Assembly (NCBI GenBank): GCA_018815245.1
Contig: JAHIXK010000011.1
Coordinates: forward strand, 434,001 to 498,000
Direction of reading: 5' to 3'
DNA from: Gammaproteobacteria bacterium
GTDB lineage: Bacteria > Pseudomonadota > Gammaproteobacteria > Burkholderiales > Burkholderiaceae_B
Length of the DNA stretch: 64,000 nt
Shown: in pieces, positions 27,288 to 34,164 of the stretch
How the letters are laid out: each line of letters opens with the position of its first letter
How positions within the stretch are numbered: position 1 is the stretch's first letter
The notes under the pieces: model-generated
Told to the model about the DNA's origin: nothing
The model's input: only the letters and a program-made list of their open reading frames with translations
Database searches by the model: none
Translations under genes and position numbers: made by a program

Positions 27288-27400
27288 TTGTTCCCAGCAT
27301 TTGCTAACGTTGGGAACAATTTCAACCCATCTTGGGAACAGCTAAACGTAAGCCAGTAAACGGTTTCAACGATTTGTTCCCAATGTTCCCGTGTTCCCAA
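27288..27400. repeat. Right GGGAACA iteron cluster (crr-like)
   Basis: The same word as in the left cluster occurs here six times. Forward copies of GGGAACA start at 27312 and 27334; inverted TGTTCCC copies lie near 27289, 27375, 27384 and 27392. The cluster is 9.6 kb from the left one and just inside attR. P4 replication needs ori and a second site, crr, a few kb away with the same iterons, which is the parallel I draw. Confidence 0.6.
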
Positions 27401-27480
27401 GGAAAAAATAGACACGCCGGGTTTTGTTGACTCAGTGAAGGCGGTGAATGACTACTCGGTCCGTCAATCCATTGCGCTGG

Positions 27481-27503
27481 AATAAGGGGTCAGATAAGGG
27501 GTC
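27481..27503 (+). repeat. Right pair of (A/G)ATAAGGGGTC repeats
   Basis: AATAAGGGGTC (27481-27491) and GATAAGGGGTC (27493-27503) have a 12-base period, the same period and orientation as the pair next to attL. The pair ends 46 bases before the attR core. Candidate integrase arm-type sites. A short GGCT-gaa-AGCC hairpin with TTTT (27519-27533) follows and may end the recombinase transcript. Confidence 0.65.
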
Positions 27504-27549
27504 TGAGTAACGGCTAATGGCTGAAAGCCTTTTCTGGCGGTGGTGGCTG

Positions 27550-27569
27550 AATCCTCTCGTCTCCGCCAG
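27550..27569 (+). repeat. attR: 20-bp copy of the tRNA-Ser 3' end
   Basis: This is an exact copy of 15905-15924. Only the tRNA 3' part is present, so there is no second tRNA. It marks the right border of the element; host sequence resumes with the displaced terminator at 27574. Confidence 0.95.
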
Positions 27570-27573
27570 ATGT

Positions 27574-27615
27574 AAAGCCCCCCTATTTGCGGTCACGCAT
27601 TAGGGGGGCTTTTGT
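27574..27615 (+). terminator. Native tRNA-Ser terminator displaced by the element
   Basis: AAAGCCCCCCTA (27574-27585) pairs with TAGGGGGGCTTT (27601-27612), with an inner TGCG/CGCA pairing in the loop and a T run. Four bases after attR, it is the expected original terminator of the tRNA-Ser gene, now about 11.6 kb away from it. Confidence 0.85.
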
Positions 27616-27697
27616 TTGCATTCCTTGAGTTCGCATTCTTTTGCATTCAATATGATGCAAGCTTATTTTTCCTTGCCGCTTCTGAATGTAAATCCCT

Positions 27698-28879
27698 ATG
27701 CATACAACTGAATTGTCCCGGTTTGATGTCGCTGTTATTGGTGGGGGCATTGTGGGTTCCAGTGTGGCCTATCACCTACTGGAAGATAACCCGCAGTTGT
27801 CTGTCGCCGTAATCGAACCCGATCCCAGCTATGAGTTCGCCTCAACCCCCCGCGCTTCAGGCGGTTGTCGGGTGCAATTTACCTGCCCGGAGAACATCGC
27901 CATGTCACTTTACAGCATTGAATTTATTAAGAAATTTGATGCTGTGATGAGCGCCGGGGGTCACGCGGCACAAGCAGGCTGGGTAGAGGGGGGTTACCTG
28001 TTTCTCGTTGCTCCAGAGCACACGGCTGCTTTGGAAAAAAATGCACGCTTTCAGCAAGAACATGGTTGCGTGGTGGAGTTGTTGGAGCCCGCTGAATTGA
28101 AAAGTCGCTTTCCTTCCATGAATGTTTCGGATTTGGGTTTGGGCGCACTGAGTCCGCAAGACGGCTGGTGCGACCCCAATGGTTTGCTGTGGGGGTTTCG
28201 ACGAAAGGCGGTAGAACTGGGTGCGAAATACATTCGGGCGCGTGTGGTGGCGGCAAACCTGGAACGATTCAAGGTGGAATCGATTGTATTGGATGATGGG
28301 CGCGTACTTCGTGCCGATGCTTTTGTGAATGCGGCCGGTGCCTGGGCTGGCGAGGTGGCCAGCTATTTTGGCATGCCGTTGCCCATTAAGCCCTTGCCAC
28401 GTTTGGCGCACTATTTCACGGCCGGTTCCCCGATGGAAAAAATCCCGTATATCAAAGAATTGTCCAGGCTTGCTTTCAGGTCTGAGGGGCAGGGGTTTTC
28501 AGGCGGATTGGTGAATGAGCAGGCATTGCGCGGGTTCAACTTTGAAATCGATCATGGTTATTTTGAGCGTGTGGTCAGACCCGCAGTGGCACATCGTTTT
28601 CCCGTCTTGGAGGCGGCAAGATGCCATGGTAGTTGGTCTGGTTTGTATGAACAAAATGAATTTGATGGTAATCCGGTCATCGGTTCATGGAACGATTCTC
28701 TTCCAAATCTGTACACAGTAGCCGGGTTCTCTGGCCATGGAATGATGCATGCTCCGGCGGCGGGTCGTGCGATGGCAGAGTTGATCCTTCAGGGGGCGTA
28801 TCAAACCATTGATTTGCGCAAGTTCGGGTATCAGCGAATTACTGCGTTGCTACCATATTCAGAATTGGGAATTGTATGA
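27698..28879 (+). CDS. FAD-dependent oxidoreductase (D-amino-acid oxidase / sarcosine oxidase family)
   Basis: A 393-residue DAO-family flavoenzyme. The dinucleotide-binding motif is at the N terminus (DVAVIGGGIVGSSVAYHLLE). The segments ADAFVNAAGAWAGEV and YTVAGFSGHGMMHAPAAGRAMAELI are the usual second FAD contacts. Substrate cannot be told from sequence; amines and amino acids are typical. The ATG at 27698 follows the element junction closely. The next gene overlaps its stop by 4 bases (ATGA), so the two are coupled. Confidence 0.88.
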   Translation: MHTTELSRFDVAVIGGGIVGSSVAYHLLEDNPQLSVAVIEPDPSYEFASTPRASGGCRVQFTCPENIAMSLYSIEFIKKFDAVMSAGGHAAQAGWVEGGYLFLVAPEHTAALEKNARFQQEHGCVVELLEPAELKSRFPSMNVSDLGLGALSPQDGWCDPNGLLWGFRRKAVELGAKYIRARVVAANLERFKVESIVLDDGRVLRADAFVNAAGAWAGEVASYFGMPLPIKPLPRLAHYFTAGSPMEKIPYIKELSRLAFRSEGQGFSGGLVNEQALRGFNFEIDHGYFERVVRPAVAHRFPVLEAARCHGSWSGLYEQNEFDGNPVIGSWNDSLPNLYTVAGFSGHGMMHAPAAGRAMAELILQGAYQTIDLRKFGYQRITALLPYSELGIV

Positions 28880-29340
28880 TCCAGAAAGTTAAAGTTCAAA
28901 ACAGTGAAAATCTTGAGCAGTCAATACCTCTGCTGATAGAAATGCTGGATATTCGCATTGGCTTGGAGACAAGGGCCTTGAAGTTGGCCATCCCGAATAT
29001 GACTGAATCTGATTTTGCGAGGGCCAGAAACATTTTGGCCTTGTGTGGAGCCAACGAGCTACCCCACGGATGGTCTCTCTTGAATTTTCAGTTTCATATG
29101 TGTTTGTATGAATCTTGCGGACGTCCGAAGTTGCTTGAGCTAATTGAGGAAACTGCAACAAGTTTTGGTCATCTTTCCAGGGCACGGGTGTCGTTTGTCA
29201 CTGGGCGTCAAATTCCCCATGCAGAACATGTCGAGATGTTGAGGGCTTGTGAGGCCAGAAACATTGGCTTGGCTGTGTCCCTTCTTGAGCAGCACATTGA
29301 GCACACACAACGTGCGTTGATCGAATTGCACGAACAATAA
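28876..29340 (+). CDS. Stand-alone FCD-domain protein (GntR ligand domain without helix-turn-helix)
   Basis: A 154-residue protein consisting only of the FCD ligand-binding domain of FadR/GntR-type regulators. Seen: the IRIGLETRALKLA helix, FQFHMCLYESCGRPKLLELIE, and late histidines in HAEHVEML and EQHIEHTQRALIEL. The histidines fit the metal site of FCD domains. The usual N-terminal winged helix (about 70 residues) is absent. It starts at an ATGA overlap with the oxidoreductase gene, so this is not a simple recent truncation. It could sense the oxidase substrate or act as an enzyme or partner protein. Confidence 0.8.
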   Translation: MIQKVKVQNSENLEQSIPLLIEMLDIRIGLETRALKLAIPNMTESDFARARNILALCGANELPHGWSLLNFQFHMCLYESCGRPKLLELIEETATSFGHLSRARVSFVTGRQIPHAEHVEMLRACEARNIGLAVSLLEQHIEHTQRALIELHEQ

Positions 29341-29508
29341 TCTTGCTGGCGATCTCTTGTAGGACATCGCTCACATCGCATTCGGCGAATGCCGACCTAC
29401 TTTCCTTTCGCGCAAGCGTACAGTGAAACCGTGATCTTTCACATCCATTTTCGTTAATCTGCGATCGCTAATCGCGCGTCAACCGATTAATCACTTTGGG
29501 AGTTGATT

Positions 29509-29676
29509 ATGTTGCACTACGCCGTTGTATTTTTTGTGATCGCACTCATCGCTGCCTTGTTTGGGTTTGGTGGCATTGCAGCGGGTGCGGTGGAAATTGC
29601 GAAGGTACTGTTTTTCATTTTTATCGTGCTTGCCGCAATTACGTTTGTAGTTAACCTGGTCAGATCCAGACCGTAG
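29509..29676 (+). CDS. DUF1328 small membrane protein (YtjA-like)
   Basis: A 55-residue protein with two hydrophobic helices ([19 protein letters not shown] and [20 protein letters not shown]). This is the DUF1328 pattern, common in proteobacteria and often induced by stress. The ATG is preceded by GGGAG. A strong terminator follows 27 bases after the stop, so it is probably a single-gene transcript. Confidence 0.88.
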   Translation: MLHYAVVFFVIALIAALFGFGGIAAGAVEIAKVLFFIFIVLAAITFVVNLVRSRP

Positions 29677-29691
29677 CGCATCGGTGTTGGG

Positions 29692-31128
29692 TTGAACCGG
29701 CGTGGTGAGGGCTGCCTTCGGGTGGCCCTCACTGCGTTTTTTTGCACACTTGATTTGAAAAATCCAGTCCGTTTATTACAAAAATCCAAACGTGCCGGGC
29801 TCAGGCAAACAAGGCCATACTGGTTGTTGGCTTTCGGGTGCTTGATGGTTGTGGCCTTGCTGGGGATTACCTACACCCATTCACGCATGAATGAGGAGGT
29901 GCTTGCGCTCACGGAAATCAATAAAAAGCGAATTGATCGTCTGGATCAGCTTTGGGTGCTGGTAGTGGATGCAGAGGCCAGTGCGCTGTCGTTTCTGTTG
30001 ATGCGCAATGATTTGTATCTGGAGCCTTATCGAAGCAGTGTGTCAAGGCTGGAGCCCTTGATGGCGGTCATGCATTTTGATATCCCCGCAGGCTCTGAAG
30101 ACCATGAGGATTTATTGATCCTCAAGCGCTTGGTGGATGCGAAGTTACAGCACCTTGGCGAAATGTTGAGCAAGGGACGGGCCCCTGTGATGATTTCGGA
30201 CGAGTACGGCGAAATGGGCAAACAGTTGATGGATGAAATCCGGGTTCGCCTTGCGGTTCTGAAGGCGCGGCGTGAAAAAGCCCACAAGACACTGGAGACC
30301 AGTTTTCTGGACCGCGCCGACAATATTCAGTATGTGGGTTATGCGTTGGGTGTGGCATCGCTGTTGTTGATCATCAGTTTGTTTCTGGTGCAACAGCGCC
30401 AGGTGGCCCTGCGTGCCCGCGTTCACAATTTGCTGAAAACCGAGAATAGTCGCCTGGAGGCGATGGTGTTGAGCCGAACGCGTGAACTGAGCAATTTGGC
30501 CAGTCATTTGACCACTGCGCGTGAAACTGAACGCCAACACATTGCACGCGAATTGCACGATCAAATGGGGTCTTGGTTAACCGCGGCAAAAATGGATGCC
30601 AGTTGGTTGCGACGTTCTTTGGGGGCTCAGGTTGGTGACGACATTCAGGAGCGCATGCTGCGTCTGATTGAAAGCATTGGCAGCACAATTACGCTGACCC
30701 GCCGTTTGGTGGATGATTTGCAGCCCCCTTTGCTGGAAGGTTTGGGGTTGGTGGAGGCGTTGCGTGCATTGTGTGAGCAGTTCCGGATCGACATGCCGGT
30801 CGAAATGAGTTTTAGTGAAAGTCACCTGGACTTGCCACAGGCGCAATCACTTGCCTTGTACCGAATTGCCCAGGAGTCGCTGAACAATGTGCGCAAGTAT
30901 TCAAATGCTTCATTGGTGAAACTGCAGTTGCGTATAGAGGGGGGTGATGTGGTTTTGAGTATTCAGGACAATGGTGTGGGTTTTGATACTGGCAACCGTC
31001 GGGTGCATGGCCACGGCATTGCAGGCATGAAACACCGAACCCAGATGTTCAACGGCAGTTTGGCTTTGCGCTCAGAACCGGGCAAGGGCACCCACATTGA
31101 AGTGCGAATGCCGGTTGGCTTTGCGTGA
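29692..31128 (+). CDS. Sensor histidine kinase (HisKA_3 type) with CHASE3-like sensor
   Basis: Up to 478 residues. Seen: a first membrane helix (PYWLLAFGCLMVVALLGITY), an extracytoplasmic helical domain of CHASE3 character (residues about 70-220), and a second membrane helix (YVGYALGVASLLLIISLFLV). A coiled segment follows, then a HisKA_3 dimerisation domain with the phospho-His in RQHIARELHDQMGSWL. The HATPase domain has SLNNVRKYSNA, DNGVGFD and GHGIAGMKHR. The first possible start (TTG 29692) overlaps the terminator of the previous gene, so the true start may be the TTG at 29755; neither has a good ribosome site. It faces a NarL-type regulator gene, its likely partner. Confidence 0.85.
   Translation: MNRRGEGCLRVALTAFFCTLDLKNPVRLLQKSKRAGLRQTRPYWLLAFGCLMVVALLGITYTHSRMNEEVLALTEINKKRIDRLDQLWVLVVDAEASALSFLLMRNDLYLEPYRSSVSRLEPLMAVMHFDIPAGSEDHEDLLILKRLVDAKLQHLGEMLSKGRAPVMISDEYGEMGKQLMDEIRVRLAVLKARREKAHKTLETSFLDRADNIQYVGYALGVASLLLIISLFLVQQRQVALRARVHNLLKTENSRLEAMVLSRTRELSNLASHLTTARETERQHIARELHDQMGSWLTAAKMDASWLRRSLGAQVGDDIQERMLRLIESIGSTITLTRRLVDDLQPPLLEGLGLVEALRALCEQFRIDMPVEMSFSESHLDLPQAQSLALYRIAQESLNNVRKYSNASLVKLQLRIEGGDVVLSIQDNGVGFDTGNRRVHGHGIAGMKHRTQMFNGSLALRSEPGKGTHIEVRMPVGFA
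29704..29743 (+). terminator. Rho-independent terminator after DUF1328
   Basis: GTGAGGGCTGCC and GGTGGCCCTCAC pair over 12 bases (two G-U pairs) around a stable UUCG tetraloop, followed by a run of seven T. It lies at the 5' end of the histidine kinase frame. Confidence 0.88.
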
Positions 31129-31134
31129 GCAATT

Positions 31135-31770
31135 TCAGCTTTCCAGCAATCCATTTTGGTGTGCATAAGTGGCCAGTTCAGCGTTGCTTGAAACGGCCAG
31201 TTTTTCCAGTAATCGTGATCGGTACGTGCTGACCGTTTTTACGCTTAGGTGAAGTGCTTCTGCAATCACTGAAACGGATTCGCCTTTGGCCAAACGCAGG
31301 AAAACCTGAAGCTCGCGTTCGGACAATAATTCGTGGGCGGGCTTGTCGGTGTTTCCCGCCATTTCATTGGCCAGCAGTTCAGCGGTTTTTTGGGAAACAT
31401 ATCGACGACCTTGCGCAACAGTGTGTATTGCGTTGATCAGGTCGTCGCGGTCACAGTCTTTGCACAAGTAGCCACTGGCGCCATTTCGAATCATGGGCAG
31501 GGCATAGCGCTCCTCGGAAAAGCTGCTGATGATCAGAACCTGTGTGGTGGTGTTGCGCTGCTTGATGGTGCGCAACAAGTCAATTCCACTGAGGTCGGGA
31601 AGGGAGATGTCGAGCATCAAAACGTCACATGGCTGATTGCGCAGCATGGCTTGCGCTTGCGCTGCTGTACCTGCCTCAAACTCGATGTGCAGGCCAAGTT
31701 CTTCAGACAACATTTCCCGAAAACCAGCGCGAACAATGGCATGGTCGTCAATGATTGCCAATCGGATCAT
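31135..31770 (-). CDS. NarL/FixJ-family response regulator
   Basis: A 211-residue regulator. The receiver domain (LAIIDDHAIVRAGF) has the phospho-acceptor Asp in VLMLDISLPDLSG. A LuxR-type helix-turn-helix is at the C terminus (LSERELQVFLRLAKGESVSVIAEALHLSVKTVSTYRSRLLEKL). AAGGA precedes the ATG at 31770; the open frame extends to 31815. It converges with the histidine kinase gene, only 6 bases apart, and is probably its partner. Confidence 0.92.
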   Translation of the reverse strand: MIRLAIIDDHAIVRAGFREMLSEELGLHIEFEAGTAAQAQAMLRNQPCDVLMLDISLPDLSGIDLLRTIKQRNTTTQVLIISSFSEERYALPMIRNGASGYLCKDCDRDDLINAIHTVAQGRRYVSQKTAELLANEMAGNTDKPAHELLSERELQVFLRLAKGESVSVIAEALHLSVKTVSTYRSRLLEKLAVSSNAELATYAHQNGLLES

Positions 31771-31958
31771 AGGTATTTTTCCTTTGTGTGCAATGGGTTT
31801 CACAAAGCCAGACAATTCCTACAGGTGAATCGTCTTTGTCGGACAGATCGTTAAATCACCCCTCCGTAGTATTGAACGTGTGAAGGTTGATCAATACATA
31901 CCTTGATCATGATTTCTTTCAAAGTAGTTCAGTTCACAAACTTTTCAGGAGTTCGACC

Positions 31959-32321
31959 ATGAGTAAATTGATTGCACAAACCTTGATTGCAGCCGGTGTG
32001 GCTTTTTCGGCTTTGGCACCTGCGTATGCGGCAGAGCAACTTGCTCAACAACAGCCAGATCAACAGCCTGGTCAACAACCCAAGTCCTCTGTGGGGCAGT
32101 ATGTTGATGACAGCACTATCACTGCGAAAGTGAAGGCCAAGCATGCGGAAGACAAAGTGGTAAGCGCGTTGCGCGTTAGCGTGGAGACCAAGCAAGGTGT
32201 TGTTGTTCTCTCTGGTGAGGCAAAAACAGATGGTGAAAAGCAGCGTGCTGAAATGCTTGCCATGCAGGTCGAAGGTGTTAAAAGTGTCAGCAACAAGATT
32301 GAAGTGAAGCCAAAGTCTTGA
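31959..32321 (+). CDS. Periplasmic BON-domain protein (OsmY-like)
   Basis: A 120-residue protein with a signal peptide cut near AYA-AEQ, a Gln/Pro-rich linker (QQQPDQQPGQQP) and one BON domain (DDSTITAKVKAKHAEDK to VKSVSNKIEVK). BON proteins bind membranes and protect against osmotic and envelope stress. CAGGAG precedes the ATG at 31959. Upstream, TTGATCA occurs twice (31888-31911 region), a possible operator. Confidence 0.88.
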   Translation: MSKLIAQTLIAAGVAFSALAPAYAAEQLAQQQPDQQPGQQPKSSVGQYVDDSTITAKVKAKHAEDKVVSALRVSVETKQGVVVLSGEAKTDGEKQRAEMLAMQVEGVKSVSNKIEVKPKS

Positions 32322-32388
32322 TGTGCTGATTGTTAACATACCTCCGTTTGGTCGGCAACCGGCGGGGGTTGATTGTCAGGTGAATGTT

Positions 32389-32811
32389 GTGAGCAAAAAA
32401 GCGCCCTTCAATTCCGAGTTGAAAGTTCTTGTGGTGGAAGATTCGGTTGACTTGCAGGTTTTACTGCGAGCCATGCTCAATGAAATTCCCACCGTGAAGG
32501 TTGTGGCCAGCGTAGGTACAGAGGCCGCAGCGGTACAAGCCCTGAAAGCCGATAGCGCTGATTTGGCCATCGTGGATCTTGAGCTGGAATCGGGTTCTGG
32601 ATTGGGGTTTTTGAAATCTCTCTCTGAAAGCCTTGATTTACATGACAAGCTCAAGGTGGTTATTTTTTCAAATTACTCCAATCTGGTTATTCGTCATCGT
32701 TGCTTGAATCTGGGGGCCAAGGCATTTTTTGACAAATCATTTCAAATTGACGAGTTGCTTGAGTATGTTCAGGCAGAGGCCTCGGGCAAAGCCCAAGGCC
32801 TTACACCATGA
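32389..32811 (+). CDS. Stand-alone receiver-domain response regulator
   Basis: About 140 residues containing only a CheY-like receiver domain: VLVVEDSVDLQVLL, the phospho-Asp in LAIVDLELESGSGLGFL, and the conserved Lys in GAKAFFDKSFQ. There is no output domain. I start it at the GTG at 32389, preceded by CAGG; GTGs at 32380 and 32323 are in frame. It follows the BON gene and may signal in the same stress circuit by protein interaction. Confidence 0.82.
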   Translation: MSKKAPFNSELKVLVVEDSVDLQVLLRAMLNEIPTVKVVASVGTEAAAVQALKADSADLAIVDLELESGSGLGFLKSLSESLDLHDKLKVVIFSNYSNLVIRHRCLNLGAKAFFDKSFQIDELLEYVQAEASGKAQGLTP

Positions 32812-33954
32812 TTAAATGGCCTGTGCAGGCCCAAAAAATTCAAAATGTTGCCGTTCTGCGGGTATCCCCATTTTTCCCAGCAGTGTTTTTACGGTACTCA
32901 TGAATGGCACGGGTCCCAGAAAATAAACATGTGCATTGCCCGGCAGGTGTTCAATCAGGGTTTGCTGTTTGAGCAAACCATCCACATTTTCATAAACGTA
33001 GCGCGTGTGAACATTGTGATGTTGTTGGCAGAGTTGATCACTTAGTGCTTTGAATGAATGTTGAGCAATGTTCTTGCAGGCGTGAACAAAATGCACCTCG
33101 CGTTTGCCCGCCGCTGCTTTCAGCATGGCGATTGCCGGTGTCAGGCCCACGCCAGCGGTGATCAAAACCACAGGTTCGGTGCCTTCGTTCAATACAAATT
33201 CGCCGCAGGGTGGGCTAAGTTGAACTGTGTCGCCCACCTGTAAGTGTTTGTGCAGGTGGGTCGAGACCACGCCGCCTTCCTCGCGTTTTACCGAGATGCG
33301 ATAGCGTGTGCCGTTGGGTGAATCGGACAGGGAATAGTTGCGCATCACTTTGGCACCGTTAATGTTCAGGTGCAGCGTGATGTATTGCCCCGGTTTGAAT
33401 GCCATGATCGTTTGGCTGTCCGCGGGTTTCAGGTAAAAAGACGTAACCAGTTCACTTTCTTGCTCTTTGGCGGCAATTGTGAAGGCGCGTTGCCCCTCCC
33501 ACCCTCCGGTGGACATGGCTTGTTTGGCATACAAACTGGCTTCGGCGTTGATCAGAATGTCGGCAAGCTGGCCGTAGGCGGCGGCCCAGGCATCGATTAT
33601 TTCTGTTGTGGCAGCTTCGCCAAGTACCTCTTTCATGGCCTGCAACAGGCATTCGCCCACGATCGGGTAGTGCTCCGCCTTCACGCCCAACGCCACGTGC
33701 TTGTTCACAATCAGCGTGATGGCATTCATCAGTACGGCCGGGTTGTCGATGTGTTTTGCATACGCCAGCACGGCATTGGCAAGCGCGCGTGGTTGTGTGC
33801 CTTTTTGTTGGTGGGCCGGGTTGAAAAAGCTTGCCGTGACCGGGTACTTGCTGAACATCAGTTTGTAGAAATGGGTGGTCAATGCTTCTCCGCCTTGCTC
33901 CAAGGCGGGAATGGTGGCTTTGATCCATTGTTTTTGTTCGGTGCTTACGTGCAT
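32812..33954 (-). CDS. hmp: Flavohaemoprotein, nitric oxide dioxygenase
   Basis: A 380-residue Hmp that oxidises NO to nitrate with O2 and NAD(P)H. The N-terminal globin domain has the proximal haem His region (VNKHVALGVKAEHYPIVGECLL). The FAD domain has MRNYSLSDSPNG, and the NAD domain VVLITAGVGLTPAIAML and FLGPVPFM. AAGGAAG precedes the ATG at 33954; 21 upstream codons are open but not part of the protein. It is transcribed divergently from norR, with a sigma-54 promoter and NorR-type sites between them. Confidence 0.95.
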   Translation of the reverse strand: MHVSTEQKQWIKATIPALEQGGEALTTHFYKLMFSKYPVTASFFNPAHQQKGTQPRALANAVLAYAKHIDNPAVLMNAITLIVNKHVALGVKAEHYPIVGECLLQAMKEVLGEAATTEIIDAWAAAYGQLADILINAEASLYAKQAMSTGGWEGQRAFTIAAKEQESELVTSFYLKPADSQTIMAFKPGQYITLHLNINGAKVMRNYSLSDSPNGTRYRISVKREEGGVVSTHLHKHLQVGDTVQLSPPCGEFVLNEGTEPVVLITAGVGLTPAIAMLKAAAGKREVHFVHACKNIAQHSFKALSDQLCQQHHNVHTRYVYENVDGLLKQQTLIEHLPGNAHVYFLGPVPFMSTVKTLLGKMGIPAERQHFEFFGPAQAI

Positions 33955-34012
33955 GATTGGCTTCCTTTTGTCGGGAAATGTAAAAATAAAATCGCGTTCG
34001 TACTTAATTGTT

Positions 34013-34028
34013 ATCAATATTCATGCCA
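34013..34028 (-). promoter_or_regulatory. Sigma-54 promoter for hmp
   Basis: On the reverse strand TGGCATG-AATA-TTGAT matches the -24/-12 pattern TGGCACG-N4-TTGCW with exact spacing; GG of the -24 box is intact, and the -12 box has GA instead of GC. It lies 58 bases upstream of the hmp start. Confidence 0.7.
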
Positions 34029-34102
34029 TCTTTTTTCGGATTTAAATAATCTTTTAAAAACAATTGTTTGTATTTTTTTTAAATTTTATTTTCAAGAAAA
34101 AA

Positions 34103-34163
34103 ATTGTTATTTATACAATTATCATTTATTGTTATTTGTACAATTAATTGTAAAAATAACAGT
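34103..34163. promoter_or_regulatory. Three NorR-type binding sites (GT-N7-AC)
   Basis: Three ATTGT-N7-ACA(A/G)T elements lie at 34103-34119, 34128-34144 and 34147-34163. NorR is known to bind GT-N7-AC inverted repeats, and three sites are needed at E. coli norV. They stand 75-150 bases upstream of the hmp sigma-54 promoter, the normal enhancer distance. The third ends one base before the norR start codon, so NorR probably limits its own synthesis. Confidence 0.72.
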
Positions 34164-34164
34164 T

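Larger units (their letters stand above)
15905..27569. mobile_element. P4-type satellite-like integrated element at tRNA-Ser
   Basis: An element of about 11.65 kb is bounded by a 20-bp direct repeat of the tRNA-Ser 3' end (15905-15924 and 27550-27569). It carries a tRNA-proximal tyrosine integrase, an AlpA-type regulator, a CI-like RNA locus, small open frames and a PriCT/TOPRIM/DUF927 helicase. A reverse-strand cargo operon, a serine recombinase and repeat clusters at both ends follow. No capsid, tail, portal, terminase or conjugation genes are recognised. This plan and size agree with P4-like satellites, which depend on a helper phage; the helper is unknown. Confidence 0.85.

Noticed and set aside
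15905-27569. Complete prophage or conjugative element
   Set aside because: No capsid, tail, portal, terminase, relaxase or mating genes are recognised, and the size and gene set fit a satellite better.
33370-34164. A 265-codon upstream extension of norR
   Set aside because: It is antisense to hmp and crosses the AT-rich control region; NorR similarity starts only at 34165.
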